DNA of 64,000 nucleotides from an uncultured Lachnospiraceae bacterium (GCA_900548905.1 URMK01000026.1:1-64000), one strand, 5' to 3'; numbered from the stretch's first letter, positions 35,509-43,483 are shown. Translations and numbers: made by a program. Notes: generated by a model not told the origin, from the sequence alone.

Positions 35509-36630
35509 TTATCCTTTTCCTAACTTTTTAAATCTTGTATACAGGACACAAATAAGAGTCATAAAAAAAGTTACCGCACAGCCTGCGATTACTATAGGAA
35601 ACAGCAGCGTAAATCTTTCCTTACTTACAAAATATGTTAATGGCCTTAATAAGCTTGTTGGTAAATAAAGCGTCCAGTGAATGATACCGGGAGGCATTAG
35701 TACGGATGGTATATAACTTACTACAACTAAAATGAATGATATAATAATTGCTGTATATTTACTGGGACAGGCCGAAGATATAAACAGTACTATTGAGGTC
35801 AGCATAAACAGGCCCAGCCAAAAAACCGCCATCGCCATCGCCATCAGCTGCAGAAAGGTAATAGATGCCTCATAATCTATAAAATACCTGTTCATTTGTA
35901 TAGCAATATTTACATCACCTTTCCCCCAGATAAGGAATCGGCTTCCGAAGTTAATGATGAGATATATCAAATATAAAATAGAAGTAAAAAGAAAGGATGC
36001 CGCTATTTTTATTATATTTACTTTACTATTCTCTTTTGACATGTAGATTAATTGATCCGTTTTTGTTTCCTTTTCACCGGCAAAAATAATTGATGTACTG
36101 GTAATCACTAAAATCGACAGGATAATGCCCCCTGATCCATTTAATGACTTTAATAGTTCGGCCCATATTTCTGTTTGCCCGAACTCGCAGTTTACCGCAT
36201 CAGGAATAATTTCCTTTAATGTTCTTATCTTTACTCCTTCAGGGGCTGCCGCTTGAATATACGGGAGAATAGGAGTATAACCGTGCAGTATTCCGTATCG
36301 GATTTCAGGTTTTAAGTCATTTATATTACCTGTTATATCGCCTTTATAATTATCTGGATTATCGAGAATCGCATTGTAGCCTTTTACGTACTTTTCAAAA
36401 TCCTCTTCAGAAATCACACCCACCAGTTTATCCGTTTCTTCTTTATAAAGTTTAACTGTATTCCATCCCGTAATTAGCTGAAGCGTTCCGGTATACTCAT
36501 CATATTTATAATCAGTACCTCTTGTACCAAAAATATTGATATATGCCATCAATAAAAATGTACCTGTTATAAGCATTTTTATGAATCTTCCCGATATAAT
36601 TTTTTTCAGTTCATACATCAATATCTTCAT
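35509..36630 (-). CDS. ABC transporter permease
   Basis: A 373-residue integral membrane protein with one helix near the N-terminus (about 15-33), a ~130-residue external loop and five or more helices after residue 165, the layout of ABC-2-type permeases used for peptide or antibiotic export. It lies 53 bp downstream of the ATPase gene on the same strand, and the pair would form one exporter. Base composition is AT-rich like the rest of the 35.5-40.2 kb island. The substrate is unknown; self-protection or signal export are possibilities from the agr context only. AGGAGG-like GGAGG precedes the ATG. Confidence 0.8.
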   Translation of the reverse strand: MKILMYELKKIISGRFIKMLITGTFLLMAYINIFGTRGTDYKYDEYTGTLQLITGWNTVKLYKEETDKLVGVISEEDFEKYVKGYNAILDNPDNYKGDITGNINDLKPEIRYGILHGYTPILPYIQAAAPEGVKIRTLKEIIPDAVNCEFGQTEIWAELLKSLNGSGGIILSILVITSTSIIFAGEKETKTDQLIYMSKENSKVNIIKIAASFLFTSILYLIYLIINFGSRFLIWGKGDVNIAIQMNRYFIDYEASITFLQLMAMAMAVFWLGLFMLTSIVLFISSACPSKYTAIIISFILVVVSYIPSVLMPPGIIHWTLYLPTSLLRPLTYFVSKERFTLLFPIVIAGCAVTFFMTLICVLYTRFKKLGKG

Positions 36631-36683
36631 TTCTTGTCCTCCGATATCCGAGGTTAGGGAAACACTTTATTTTATACTACCTG

Positions 36684-37526
36684 TTAAAAATAATAAGAAT
36701 ACAAATCTTCAAGGTCGGGAACTGCTTGTTCAGAATTATCATATGGTTTCTCATTAATAATCGTCTTTACAGTAAAATAATCTTTATCCTTATAGATAAT
36801 TTTATCTTTTGGATTAATATTATGAATCATCTCTATAGGTAATTTACTTTCCCATACTTTTCCATGTAATTCAGTAAGTAAACTTGCCTTTTCCCCCTGC
36901 TTAATTACTTTTCCCTTACTTAATACAATAATTCGATCCGCTAATTGTTCGAGATCGGAAACCAGATGTGTTGCAATGATTATAATGTGATTATCGCAGT
37001 ATCTGTTAATCATTCTTTTAAACTTATTTCTCTCATTCGGATCCAGGCCGGCAGTAGGCTCATCAAAAATTAAGATGGGTGGTTCTCCAAGAAGACTCTG
37101 TAAAATTGCGGCTTTGCGCTTCATCCCTTCGGATAAATTTTTCATTTTGTAATTCTGTACACTATCCAGGCCGGCTTCATGAAGCAGATCCCCCACATGC
37201 TCTTTTCCATTACTAACACCTTTTATTGTAGCAAAATACAATAAATAATCCATCACGGAAAAATCGGGATAGTATGGAGTTACCTGAGGGAGATAACCAA
37301 TATTGACCCTATACTGAATTCCCATTTTCCCAATTTCAGAATTATTGTATAATATTCTGCCCCTTGTTGGACTCGTCAGCCCGCAAAGTATTTTTAATAA
37401 ACTTGTTTTTCCTGCGCCATTTTCCCCCAACAGGCCATAGATACCGCATTCCAGATTACTGTTGATATTGGATAATACTTCTTTTTTCCCATAGTTTAAT
37501 GTGATATTCTGCATTAGCAGATCCAT
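36684..37526 (-). CDS. ABC transporter ATP-binding protein
   Basis: A 280-residue ATPase with Walker A GENGAGKTS, signature LSEGMKRKAAILQ (a variant of LSGGQ seen in ABC-2 exporters), Walker B ILIFDEPTAGLDP and the switch His in IIATHLVSDLE. The C-terminal 60 residues are an accessory domain. It pairs with the permease immediately downstream. Upstream of it lies the tail of a different, lost ABC exporter. The gene starts with GGAAGG upstream. Confidence 0.92.
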   Translation of the reverse strand: MDLLMQNITLNYGKKEVLSNINSNLECGIYGLLGENGAGKTSLLKILCGLTSPTRGRILYNNSEIGKMGIQYRVNIGYLPQVTPYYPDFSVMDYLLYFATIKGVSNGKEHVGDLLHEAGLDSVQNYKMKNLSEGMKRKAAILQSLLGEPPILIFDEPTAGLDPNERNKFKRMINRYCDNHIIIIATHLVSDLEQLADRIIVLSKGKVIKQGEKASLLTELHGKVWESKLPIEMIHNINPKDKIIYKDKDYFTVKTIINEKPYDNSEQAVPDLEDLYSYYF

Positions 37527-37567
37527 GTTTGTTATATCCTTCCAATAGGTTATATTGATATTAATTA

Positions 37568-37660
37568 TTATTGGGGTTGCATATTAAGTAAATCTCTAAA
37601 ATAATTATTTCTTAACAATAAATCATCACTATTCCCACGGTCAACTATTTTGCCATCCTT
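37568..37660 (-). pseudogene. C-terminal remnant of a peptide ABC exporter
   Basis: In the frame shifted relative to the truncated agrB, 30 codons before a TAA read KDGKIVDRGNSDDLLLRN followed by NYFRDLLNMQPQ. This is the standard C-terminus of exporter-type ABC proteins (GKIVERG...ELL...YxxLxxxQ). No ATPase core precedes it; instead the sequence runs straight into agrB. It looks like the end of a deleted exporter gene joined to agrB by a deletion near 37660-37672. Confidence 0.65.
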
Positions 37661-37833
37661 TTGAATATCCAAAAGATAAGGCTCTCCACCGGTATGCCAA
37701 AGCACATTCCTATAATGAAAGTTGTACATAAACCGATTATCAGATCTCTAAGCCGCACCAATCCAAAATTTACTATCTCTTTGTCTTCCGCGCTTATTAT
37801 ACCTTCCCGAATAAATTTCTCTGTAAGTTCCAT
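37645..37833 (-). pseudogene. agrB: Truncated AgrB-like peptide-processing protease
   Basis: Sixty-two codons that match the N-terminus of AgrB: a short amphipathic opening (LTEKFIREGIISAEDKEIV), then FGLVRLRDLIIG and a first membrane helix. AgrB normally continues into the catalytic His and Cys region, about 190-200 residues in all. Here the frame diverges after ESLIFWIF and stops six codons later, where the sequence becomes the tail of an ABC exporter gene. The catalytic residues are lost, so it should be inactive. It begins ten bases after agrD and has no clear ribosome site of its own. Confidence 0.72.
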
Positions 37834-37843
37834 AGCATTGCGC

Positions 37844-37993
37844 TTAAAACTTACGCAGTTTTTTTACACATTCAGGGATGCTGGCCTGATAGTACCAGAA
37901 TGAGCAGGCTGTATTTACTTCCGCACAGGCTGCTTTTTGAGCCAGAGAAACTATAACTTTTTTCATTTTTACCGATATTTTCTTTTTTTCCAT
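37844..37993 (-). CDS. agrD: Cyclic-peptide autoinducer precursor (AgrD-like)
   Basis: A 49-residue peptide in the layout of AgrD: a basic amphipathic leader (MEKKKISVKMKKVIVSLAQK), a core with a cysteine (NTACSFWYYQ) and a charged tail containing IPECVKKLRKF. In known systems AgrB cuts after the core and closes a thiolactone between the core Cys and the new C-terminus, and the ring activates the AgrC kinase. The conserved Pro-Lys after the core is here Ala-Ser. GGAGGT lies seven bases before the ATG. The neighbouring agrB is truncated, so processing would need another enzyme. Confidence 0.78.
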   Translation of the reverse strand: MEKKKISVKMKKVIVSLAQKAACAEVNTACSFWYYQASIPECVKKLRKF

Positions 37994-38053
37994 TTTCTGC
38001 ACCTCCGTTAGTTTTAATTAATCATATTACATTTTTACGCCTATTTTGTTCCC

Positions 38054-38082
38054 TTGTCATAAACCATCCACATTATTGACAA
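38054..38082. promoter_or_regulatory. Inverted repeat upstream of agrD (candidate operator)
   Basis: TTGTCATAA (38054-38062) and TTATTGACAA (38073-38082) are near-exact inverse copies about 60-90 bp upstream of the agrD start. It may be a site for the adjacent LytTR regulator or part of the promoter. Confidence 0.35.
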
Positions 38083-38098
38083 AATTAGATGTATATAA

Positions 38099-38136
38099 AA
38101 AAGTTGGGGGCATTTACTATCCTCCCCCCAACTTTT
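38099..38136 (-). terminator. Terminator at the end of the agrC-like gene
   Basis: Twelve-base perfect stem AAAAGTTGGGGG / CCCCCAACTTTT overlapping the kinase stop codon, with a T run on the minus strand. It implies that agrD has its own promoter. Confidence 0.8.
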
Positions 38137-39403
38137 ATGATCCCTCCTTTTCAGTATACATCATTAATTTAACACGAAATAGGTTTTCATCATGCAAAAA
38201 ATGTATTACTCCATTATGCTCCTCTACCATTTTCTTTACATTCATCAATCCGATTCCATGTTTTTGGGAATCGGCCTTACTTGTAAGAAATTTATTTTCT
38301 CTTATCACTACTTTATTTGGGTAACTGTTTGAAATATCCAGATAAAGAACCCCCTGTTTATAATGGATGTCAATATTTAATATTTTATTTTCTGTGTTTT
38401 CTGCCGCCTCTATGGCATTTTCAAGAAGATTGCCTATTATTACATTTATATTGAAATAAGCAACAATGCTAGAAGGAATATTCACCTTTACATTCACTTC
38501 TTTTAACCTTTTTTTAGCCTTACTAATCATGTAGTTCAGTACACTGTCTATATCCAAATTTCCTGAATGCACCGCCTCATCCGGATTATCCATAAAGTCC
38601 ATCATCTTCTGAAGATATTCCTCTATATCCTTCTGGCCATTTTGCTTAGCCATGATTTCCAGTTGGATAATATGGTGTTTCATATCGTGCTGTAAACTTC
38701 TTATTCCGTTTTCCGAATTCACAATAGCGTCCAGTTGATTTGTATACATGGAAATTTTTTCTTCCAGTAACAGTTTGTCAATCTTATATTCATACGATTT
38801 CAGTATCTCATTATATAGATAGAAAACCACCATATTAATAAGCAAAAGACACAAAGTTTCCATTTCAAAAAGCATATTATCCAGACTGCTTTTATCAAAT
38901 AGCAACCCCAAAAATAATAGTATGCTTATCAATGGTACAAGCATTAATGACAAGCTGTGCTCCGGAATAACCATGTCCGTCATCTTTTTTGAAGTAACAA
39001 TTTTTTCAGCTGCCAATATACATAAAAAGAATAGCAATATTGTGATTAAGCTAAATACCTGATTGTGTATCATACGCTCTCTATAATTATCAACGAACAT
39101 AACTATCGCTAAAGTATCACATCCAATATTGATAAAATAAATCAGCAATGTAACCATACTATTAATTTTTAATATACGCGTGTACAACCGTGTAATAATA
39201 AATATACCTGCAAGGTTACAGATAAAATTCAGTAACGGCAGATGAAAAGCCAGATAAAGGGCAGTATTTACTACATAAAAGACTCCATAAACGATAAGTT
39301 CCTTTTTCCCGGATTTTTTTTTGCCAAAAAAAACCTGCATAAACCTACGTATAAGTACCACTCTGAAAAGATTAACTAAACAACAAATTAAAATATTATA
39401 CAT
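38135..39403 (-). CDS. agrC: AgrC-like sensor histidine kinase (GHKL type)
   Basis: A 422-residue kinase. Six to seven membrane helices fill the first 200 residues, as in peptide-sensing AgrC proteins. The phosphoacceptor is in LQHDMKHH. The ATPase part has the N-box NLLENAIEAAE and the G-box KHGIGLMNVKKMVEEHNG. It starts three bases after the stop of the LytTR response regulator, so the pair is co-translated. With AgrD encoded just downstream, its likely ligand is that cyclic peptide. Confidence 0.9.
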   Translation of the reverse strand: MYNILICCLVNLFRVVLIRRFMQVFFGKKKSGKKELIVYGVFYVVNTALYLAFHLPLLNFICNLAGIFIITRLYTRILKINSMVTLLIYFINIGCDTLAIVMFVDNYRERMIHNQVFSLITILLFFLCILAAEKIVTSKKMTDMVIPEHSLSLMLVPLISILLFLGLLFDKSSLDNMLFEMETLCLLLINMVVFYLYNEILKSYEYKIDKLLLEEKISMYTNQLDAIVNSENGIRSLQHDMKHHIIQLEIMAKQNGQKDIEEYLQKMMDFMDNPDEAVHSGNLDIDSVLNYMISKAKKRLKEVNVKVNIPSSIVAYFNINVIIGNLLENAIEAAENTENKILNIDIHYKQGVLYLDISNSYPNKVVIRENKFLTSKADSQKHGIGLMNVKKMVEEHNGVIHFLHDENLFRVKLMMYTEKEGS

Positions 39404-39406
39404 GTT

Positions 39407-40111
39407 TTATCCTTGATTCAGTATATGTTCTCGCACTTCTTTTCTGTTTGGCTTACTTATGCTTAAAATTCTGTCATTGCTCATTTCTACAGTTTCATAC
39501 GTATATTTTCTCACATGGTTACAGTTTATAATATAAGATTTATGTATCAGTATAAAATCTTCCGGTAAATCCTTCTGGATGATATCGATTTTGTTATAAA
39601 AATTGATTTCCTTATCTTTAAGCACTATATTTATTTTTCTTCCGGTACTGTAGAAATACAATATATCACCATAAGGGAGCTTATAATACTCACCGCTCTT
39701 TTGGAATTCAAAAAACCTTCTGTTTTTATCTATTATTTTAATTGCTAATTCCATTGTTTCATTTATCTGTTTCTGTGTAATCGGTTTAACAAGGAAATCC
39801 ATAGGCTGCATTTTGAATAATTGCTGTGCATATTGTGCTTTACATGATATATATACAATCTGTATATCTCTGTTTTCCAGTTCTTCACGAATAAATTTAC
39901 CAACAGTAATCCCATCCGAATCCAGCAGCTCTATATCCAGAAAAAGAAGATCCAAACCTCCATATGTTCTCAGGTAACGGCATAGCTGCTCCCCGGAATT
40001 CCAAATATGGACAGCAAGCCCGACCCTGTGATTTTTTTCAAACTGCAGCAACATCCCTTCTATTTCGGAGCATATAAATTCACCATCATCACAAATCCCT
40101 ATATCGTACAC
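39407..40111 (-). CDS. agrA: AgrA-like LytTR response regulator
   Basis: A 234-residue regulator. The receiver domain covers about 1-120 with the acidic pair in GICDDGEF and the phosphoacceptor Asp in LLFLDIELLDSDG. The C-terminal LytTR DNA-binding domain covers about 135-232 (YGDILYFYSTGRKI, LIHKSYIINCNHV). It starts with GTG five bases after GAGGAGG. It leads the kinase gene and probably controls the agr genes and the ABC transporter downstream. Confidence 0.9.
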   Translation of the reverse strand: MYDIGICDDGEFICSEIEGMLLQFEKNHRVGLAVHIWNSGEQLCRYLRTYGGLDLLFLDIELLDSDGITVGKFIREELENRDIQIVYISCKAQYAQQLFKMQPMDFLVKPITQKQINETMELAIKIIDKNRRFFEFQKSGEYYKLPYGDILYFYSTGRKINIVLKDKEINFYNKIDIIQKDLPEDFILIHKSYIINCNHVRKYTYETVEMSNDRILSISKPNRKEVREHILNQG

Positions 40112-40143
40112 AAAAACCTCCTCTCATTACTACCATTAAATAA

Positions 40144-40158
40144 AGGTTTAACCTTTCT
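40144..40158. promoter_or_regulatory. 15-bp palindrome in the agrA leader
   Basis: AAAGGTTTAACCTTT is a perfect palindrome around its central base, between a TATAAT-like element further upstream and the agrA start. It may be an operator for autoregulation. Confidence 0.35.
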
Positions 40159-40274
40159 GCAGTTGAACACTCGCACTTTTAGCAAATTATACCACCGTGA
40201 ATGCATTTCTAATATAATTGGCCTTAAACGGCAGAATAATGACCTTTATTGGATATATCTACCATAAAAACAGA

Positions 40275-40372
40275 CGCTGTTGCCATTCCTGCATCCCGAT
40301 TTCCTTAAGCTTACGCCTTTTACGCACAGCTTATGAGATTTCCAGACACAGGACGCAACAGCGCCCTTTTTT
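40275..40372. repeat. Inverted repeat pair around a 71-bp spacer, terminator-like
   Basis: CGCTGTTGC (40275-40283) and GCAACAGCG (40355-40363) are exact inverse copies, followed by CCTG-like matches inside. T runs lie outside on both strands (40367-40372, and the A run at 40266-40270). It may be a bidirectional terminator or the remains of a small transposable element, since CTGTTGC recalls the ends of some IS families. No coding capacity. Confidence 0.4.
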
Positions 40373-40385
40373 ATATTTGTAACTC

Positions 40386-40627
40386 AAACTTAACAGGTAC
40401 CGGCCCTCCGCCCGCTGTTTGCGGGGCGTTTCCGGGATGGAAAAGGAATTTTCTCCAGTGCCTTTCAGACCATGGAGATGAGACCGGGCAAGTGTTTCAG
40501 CCGCATCTGACACACTTGACGCCCTCGGGCTCAACGGAATGCCCGGTCTGACGGACTGAAGAAAATCCTTTTCTATCCCGGAAACGCCCCGCAAACAGCG
40601 GGCGGAGGGCCGCCACCTGCGAAACTT
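40386..40627. mobile_element. Palindromic MITE-like element D with 6-bp flanking direct repeats
   Basis: The element proper is 40392-40621. The ends CAGGTACCGGCCCTCC and the inverse of GGAGGGCCGCCACCTG pair, and the arms continue through CGCCCGCTGTTTGCGGGGCG and CCGGGAT to about 75 bp. The core holds GACCGGGCA/TGCCCGGTC enclosing a second hairpin (CAAGTG/CACTTG) and a self-complementary GCCCTCGGGC. AAACTT flanks it at 40386-40391 and 40622-40627. The arm also occurs at the window start. The core differs from elements A-C. Confidence 0.7.
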
Positions 40628-40633
40628 GTATCC

Positions 40634-41782
40634 TTACCATTCCGCTATGGAACCGTCCTCATGCCTCCACACCGGATTTTTCCATCTGTGGGGTGTATGG
40701 CTTTCTTCCAGGATCAACTCCCTGTTAACCTCGATTCCAAGGCCGTCTCCTTTAGGAAGATCGGCAAATCCGTCTGTAAATGTATAAACTTCCTTATTCT
40801 TGATATAGTCAAGGACACCATGATGTTCGTTGTAATGAATCCCCATGCTCTGCTCCTGGATAAATGCATTATAGCAGGTCGCATCCACCTGGAGACAGGC
40901 GGCCAGGGCTACAGGGCCTAACGGACAGTGCGGTGCCAGCGCCACATCATAGGCTTCAGCCATAGCCGCAATTTTCTTCACTTCCGTAATCCCGCCGGCA
41001 TGGGACAAATCAGGCTGGATAATGTCCACACCTCCTGTCTGAAGCAGCCGTTTAAAATCATATCTGGAAAAAAGCCGTTCCCCTGTGGCAATCGGGATGT
41101 CACAGGCTCTCCGTATTTCTGCAAATTCTTCCATATGTTCGCACAAAACCGGTTCTTCTATAAACATGGGCTGGAACTCTTCCAGTTTTTTAGCCAGTAT
41201 TTTGGCCATGGGCTTATGGACACGGCCGTGAAAATCGATGGCTATCCCGAAATATTTCCCCACAGCTTCCCGTATAGAGGCAACCCGTTCCAATACACGA
41301 TCGATTTTTTCATAGGAATCCACAATCTGCATCTCTTCGGTGGCATTCATCTTAATAGCGGTAAAACCCGCGGCCTTTTTTTCCAGGGCATCCCTCGCCA
41401 CATCACCCGGCCGGTCCCCGCCAATCCAGGAATAAACTCTTACCTTATCCCTGCAGCTTCCCCCCATCAAATCATATACCGGCGCATGATAATACTTTCC
41501 TTTGATATCCCAAAGCGCCTGGTCAATTCCGGAAATGGCGCTCATGAGGACGGGGCCTCCCCGGTAAAAGCCTGCCCGGTAAAGCGTATTCCAGATATCC
41601 TCAATGTGCATGGGATCCTTTCCCATCAGATATTCCTTCATCTCTTCCACACACGCCAGAACCGTATTGGCTTTTCCCTCGACAATCGCTTCGCCCCATC
41701 CGGTCAGGCCATCATCCGTAATGATTTCCACAAATGCCCATCTGGGCCTGCCCCAATACACATTTACCCCGGCTATTTTCAT
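40634..41782 (-). CDS. dgoD: D-galactonate dehydratase (enolase superfamily)
   Basis: A 382-residue enolase-superfamily enzyme that removes water from D-galactonate to give 2-keto-3-deoxygalactonate. Residues fit the galactonate dehydratase type: IDFHGRVHKP with metal Asp and base His, FIEEPV and ATGERL metal Glu, and the second His in APHCPLGPVAL. Its length equals the E. coli enzyme. The ORF extends 20 codons upstream, but MKIAGVNVYWG has GGGAG before it, and the stop of dgoA overlaps this ATG (ATGA). It is the second gene of a dgoA-dgoD unit and ends 7 bp from element D. Confidence 0.9.
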   Translation of the reverse strand: MKIAGVNVYWGRPRWAFVEIITDDGLTGWGEAIVEGKANTVLACVEEMKEYLMGKDPMHIEDIWNTLYRAGFYRGGPVLMSAISGIDQALWDIKGKYYHAPVYDLMGGSCRDKVRVYSWIGGDRPGDVARDALEKKAAGFTAIKMNATEEMQIVDSYEKIDRVLERVASIREAVGKYFGIAIDFHGRVHKPMAKILAKKLEEFQPMFIEEPVLCEHMEEFAEIRRACDIPIATGERLFSRYDFKRLLQTGGVDIIQPDLSHAGGITEVKKIAAMAEAYDVALAPHCPLGPVALAACLQVDATCYNAFIQEQSMGIHYNEHHGVLDYIKNKEVYTFTDGFADLPKGDGLGIEVNRELILEESHTPHRWKNPVWRHEDGSIAEW

Positions 41783-42408
41783 AAGCTCTCCCTTCTTATG
41801 CCCTGCATCAGGCTTTTCACATAATCCGCAGCTTCTTTCCAACGTTTCTTTTCCACATATTCCTTCGGAACCAGATTCTGCCCCATTCCCACGCCGATAA
41901 AACCTCTGTCGAAAAAGGTTCTGATATTTCCGGTGTTCACCCCTCCGACAGCCACATATTCCGTTCCGTCAAACGGCCCCTTCAGGCTTTTTATATAATT
42001 TTCCGGCAAATCACCTGCGGGAAAAAGCTTCATCGTATCAATCCCATAAGATAAGCAGATATCCACGTCCGTCGGTGTCATCACTCCCGGTAAAATCGGT
42101 ATGGAATTCTTCCGGCAAAATGCAATGGTTTCCCTGTTTACCGAGGGAGTGAGTACAAACTCCGCTCCCGACTCCAGGGCAATCCCGCACCGCGCGGGCG
42201 TGGTAACCGTCCCTGCACCTACCGAAGCCTCCGGCCCGAATAACTTTTTTAACAGCACAATCTGCCGGAAGGCATCCCCGGAATTAAGAGCTACTTCAAA
42301 CATTTTAATCCCGCCTTCAAAAACAGCTGCGGCATAATCCTCCGTTATATCCAACGGAACGTTTCTCAAAATTGCACAAACCGGATTTTTCAGATATAAT
42401 TCCCTCAT
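41779..42408 (-). CDS. dgoA: 2-dehydro-3-deoxy-6-phosphogalactonate aldolase (KDPG aldolase family)
   Basis: A 209-residue class I aldolase that cleaves the phosphorylated keto-deoxy acid into pyruvate and glyceraldehyde 3-phosphate. Catalytic Glu in MFEVALNS and Schiff-base Lys in DTMKLFPAG are visible, with the phosphate loop AVGGVNTGN. The ATG at 42414 is one base from GGAGG; the ATG two codons later is spaced seven bases and is preferred. It overlaps dgoD by four bases. A kinase for the intermediate is not encoded next to it. Confidence 0.88.
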   Translation of the reverse strand: MRELYLKNPVCAILRNVPLDITEDYAAAVFEGGIKMFEVALNSGDAFRQIVLLKKLFGPEASVGAGTVTTPARCGIALESGAEFVLTPSVNRETIAFCRKNSIPILPGVMTPTDVDICLSYGIDTMKLFPAGDLPENYIKSLKGPFDGTEYVAVGGVNTGNIRTFFDRGFIGVGMGQNLVPKEYVEKKRWKEAADYVKSLMQGIRRESL

Positions 42409-42443
42409 TATCATACCTCCCTATCCACCAGGCCCGAACCCCA

Positions 42444-42510
42444 TGTTCCATATACATTATGAAGATTTAGTTCCGTATCGTGGAACTATATTTTATATAG
42501 CGGAACTATA
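42444..42510. promoter_or_regulatory. Cluster of GTTCC/GGAAC sites between dgoA and the IclR gene
   Basis: Four GTTCC[A/G]-TATA-like sites lie in the 289-bp divergent gap: two in one direction (42444-42455 and 42470-42479) and two inverted (42481-42490 and 42501-42510). GTTCCGTATCGTGGAAC forms a palindrome. These are likely operators of the IclR regulator. The rest of the gap shows no gene. Confidence 0.55.
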
Positions 42511-42697
42511 TATCATATATACCGCAATTGTTCCTTCCTGTCAATGCCGTTTCTTTATCTCGTGCCCATGTCTTGCTTTAAGCGGAGAAAAATGATAAAG
42601 TTACTTCATACGTAACTATACAGTCAAGCCTGCGCGTTTCCTGCGCAGAGCGTAAGAAAGTGATTCAAAATATAAGAAAAAGGACTGAGGTATCCCC

Positions 42698-43483
42698 ATG
42701 GCAGAAAATTCATCCGTCCAATCCGTGGAACGAACTTTTGATATTATTGAAGTTCTGTCGCCGGCTCCCCAGGGCCTGACCCTGTTGGAGCTTGCCTCTG
42801 CTGTAGGGCTTCCTAAAAGCACGGTGCACCGCCTTCTCTCCACATTGGGAAACCGGGGATATATTGCACAGGATCCGGAATCCAAAAAATACCTTCTGAC
42901 GCTGAAGCTTTTCGAAATCAGCAGCCACAGCCTTACCGGTTATGATATTCTTTCGGTTGCCAGGCCCTATATTCAGCATCTGTCAAGGATAACAAATGAA
43001 GCCGTACATCTGGTGATTAAGGAAGGCCGGGAGGTGGTTTATATTTATAAGGAGGATTCTTCCAACAATACCGTGCGGATGGCATCCCATATCGGGCTGC
43101 ATAATCCCATGTACTGCACAGGAGTGGGCAAAGCCATTATGGCCTTCCTTCCCCGAAGGGAACAGGATCAGATTTGGGAAGCCACAGAAATCATCAAATA
43201 CACGGAGAATACAATCACCGATTATTCCCATATGCGAAAAGAGCTCGACCATATAAAGGAATGCGGATACGCTATTGATGATGAGGAACATGAAAAGGAT
43301 GTACGCTGTGCGGCGTGTCCTATCTTTGATTATACCAATATGCCTTATGCTGCGGTCAGCATCTCCGCCCCCTGTTCCCGTATGGAAAATGCGAGAATCA
43401 AAAATGCTATTATTCCGGAACTGCTTTCTGCCGCACACCGGATATCACAGATAATGGGCCGTCCCGAACCGTTCCCTCATTAA
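42698..43483 (+). CDS. IclR family transcriptional regulator
   Basis: A 261-residue regulator with an N-terminal winged helix (about 7-65, LTLLELASAVGLPKSTVHRL in pieces) and a C-terminal IclR effector domain (about 80-255, GLHNPMYCTGVGKAIMAFLP in pieces, DDEEHEKDVRCAACPIFD). It is divergent from dgoA-dgoD and most likely controls them in response to galactonate or a breakdown product, as an inference from position. The AGGACTGAGG region precedes the ATG. A terminator follows. Confidence 0.92.
   Translation: MAENSSVQSVERTFDIIEVLSPAPQGLTLLELASAVGLPKSTVHRLLSTLGNRGYIAQDPESKKYLLTLKLFEISSHSLTGYDILSVARPYIQHLSRITNEAVHLVIKEGREVVYIYKEDSSNNTVRMASHIGLHNPMYCTGVGKAIMAFLPRREQDQIWEATEIIKYTENTITDYSHMRKELDHIKECGYAIDDEEHEKDVRCAACPIFDYTNMPYAAVSISAPCSRMENARIKNAIIPELLSAAHRISQIMGRPEPFPH

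Noticed and set aside
37645..37833. Intact small membrane protein
   Set aside because: Similarity to the first third of AgrB and the abrupt switch to an ABC exporter tail in another frame indicate truncation.
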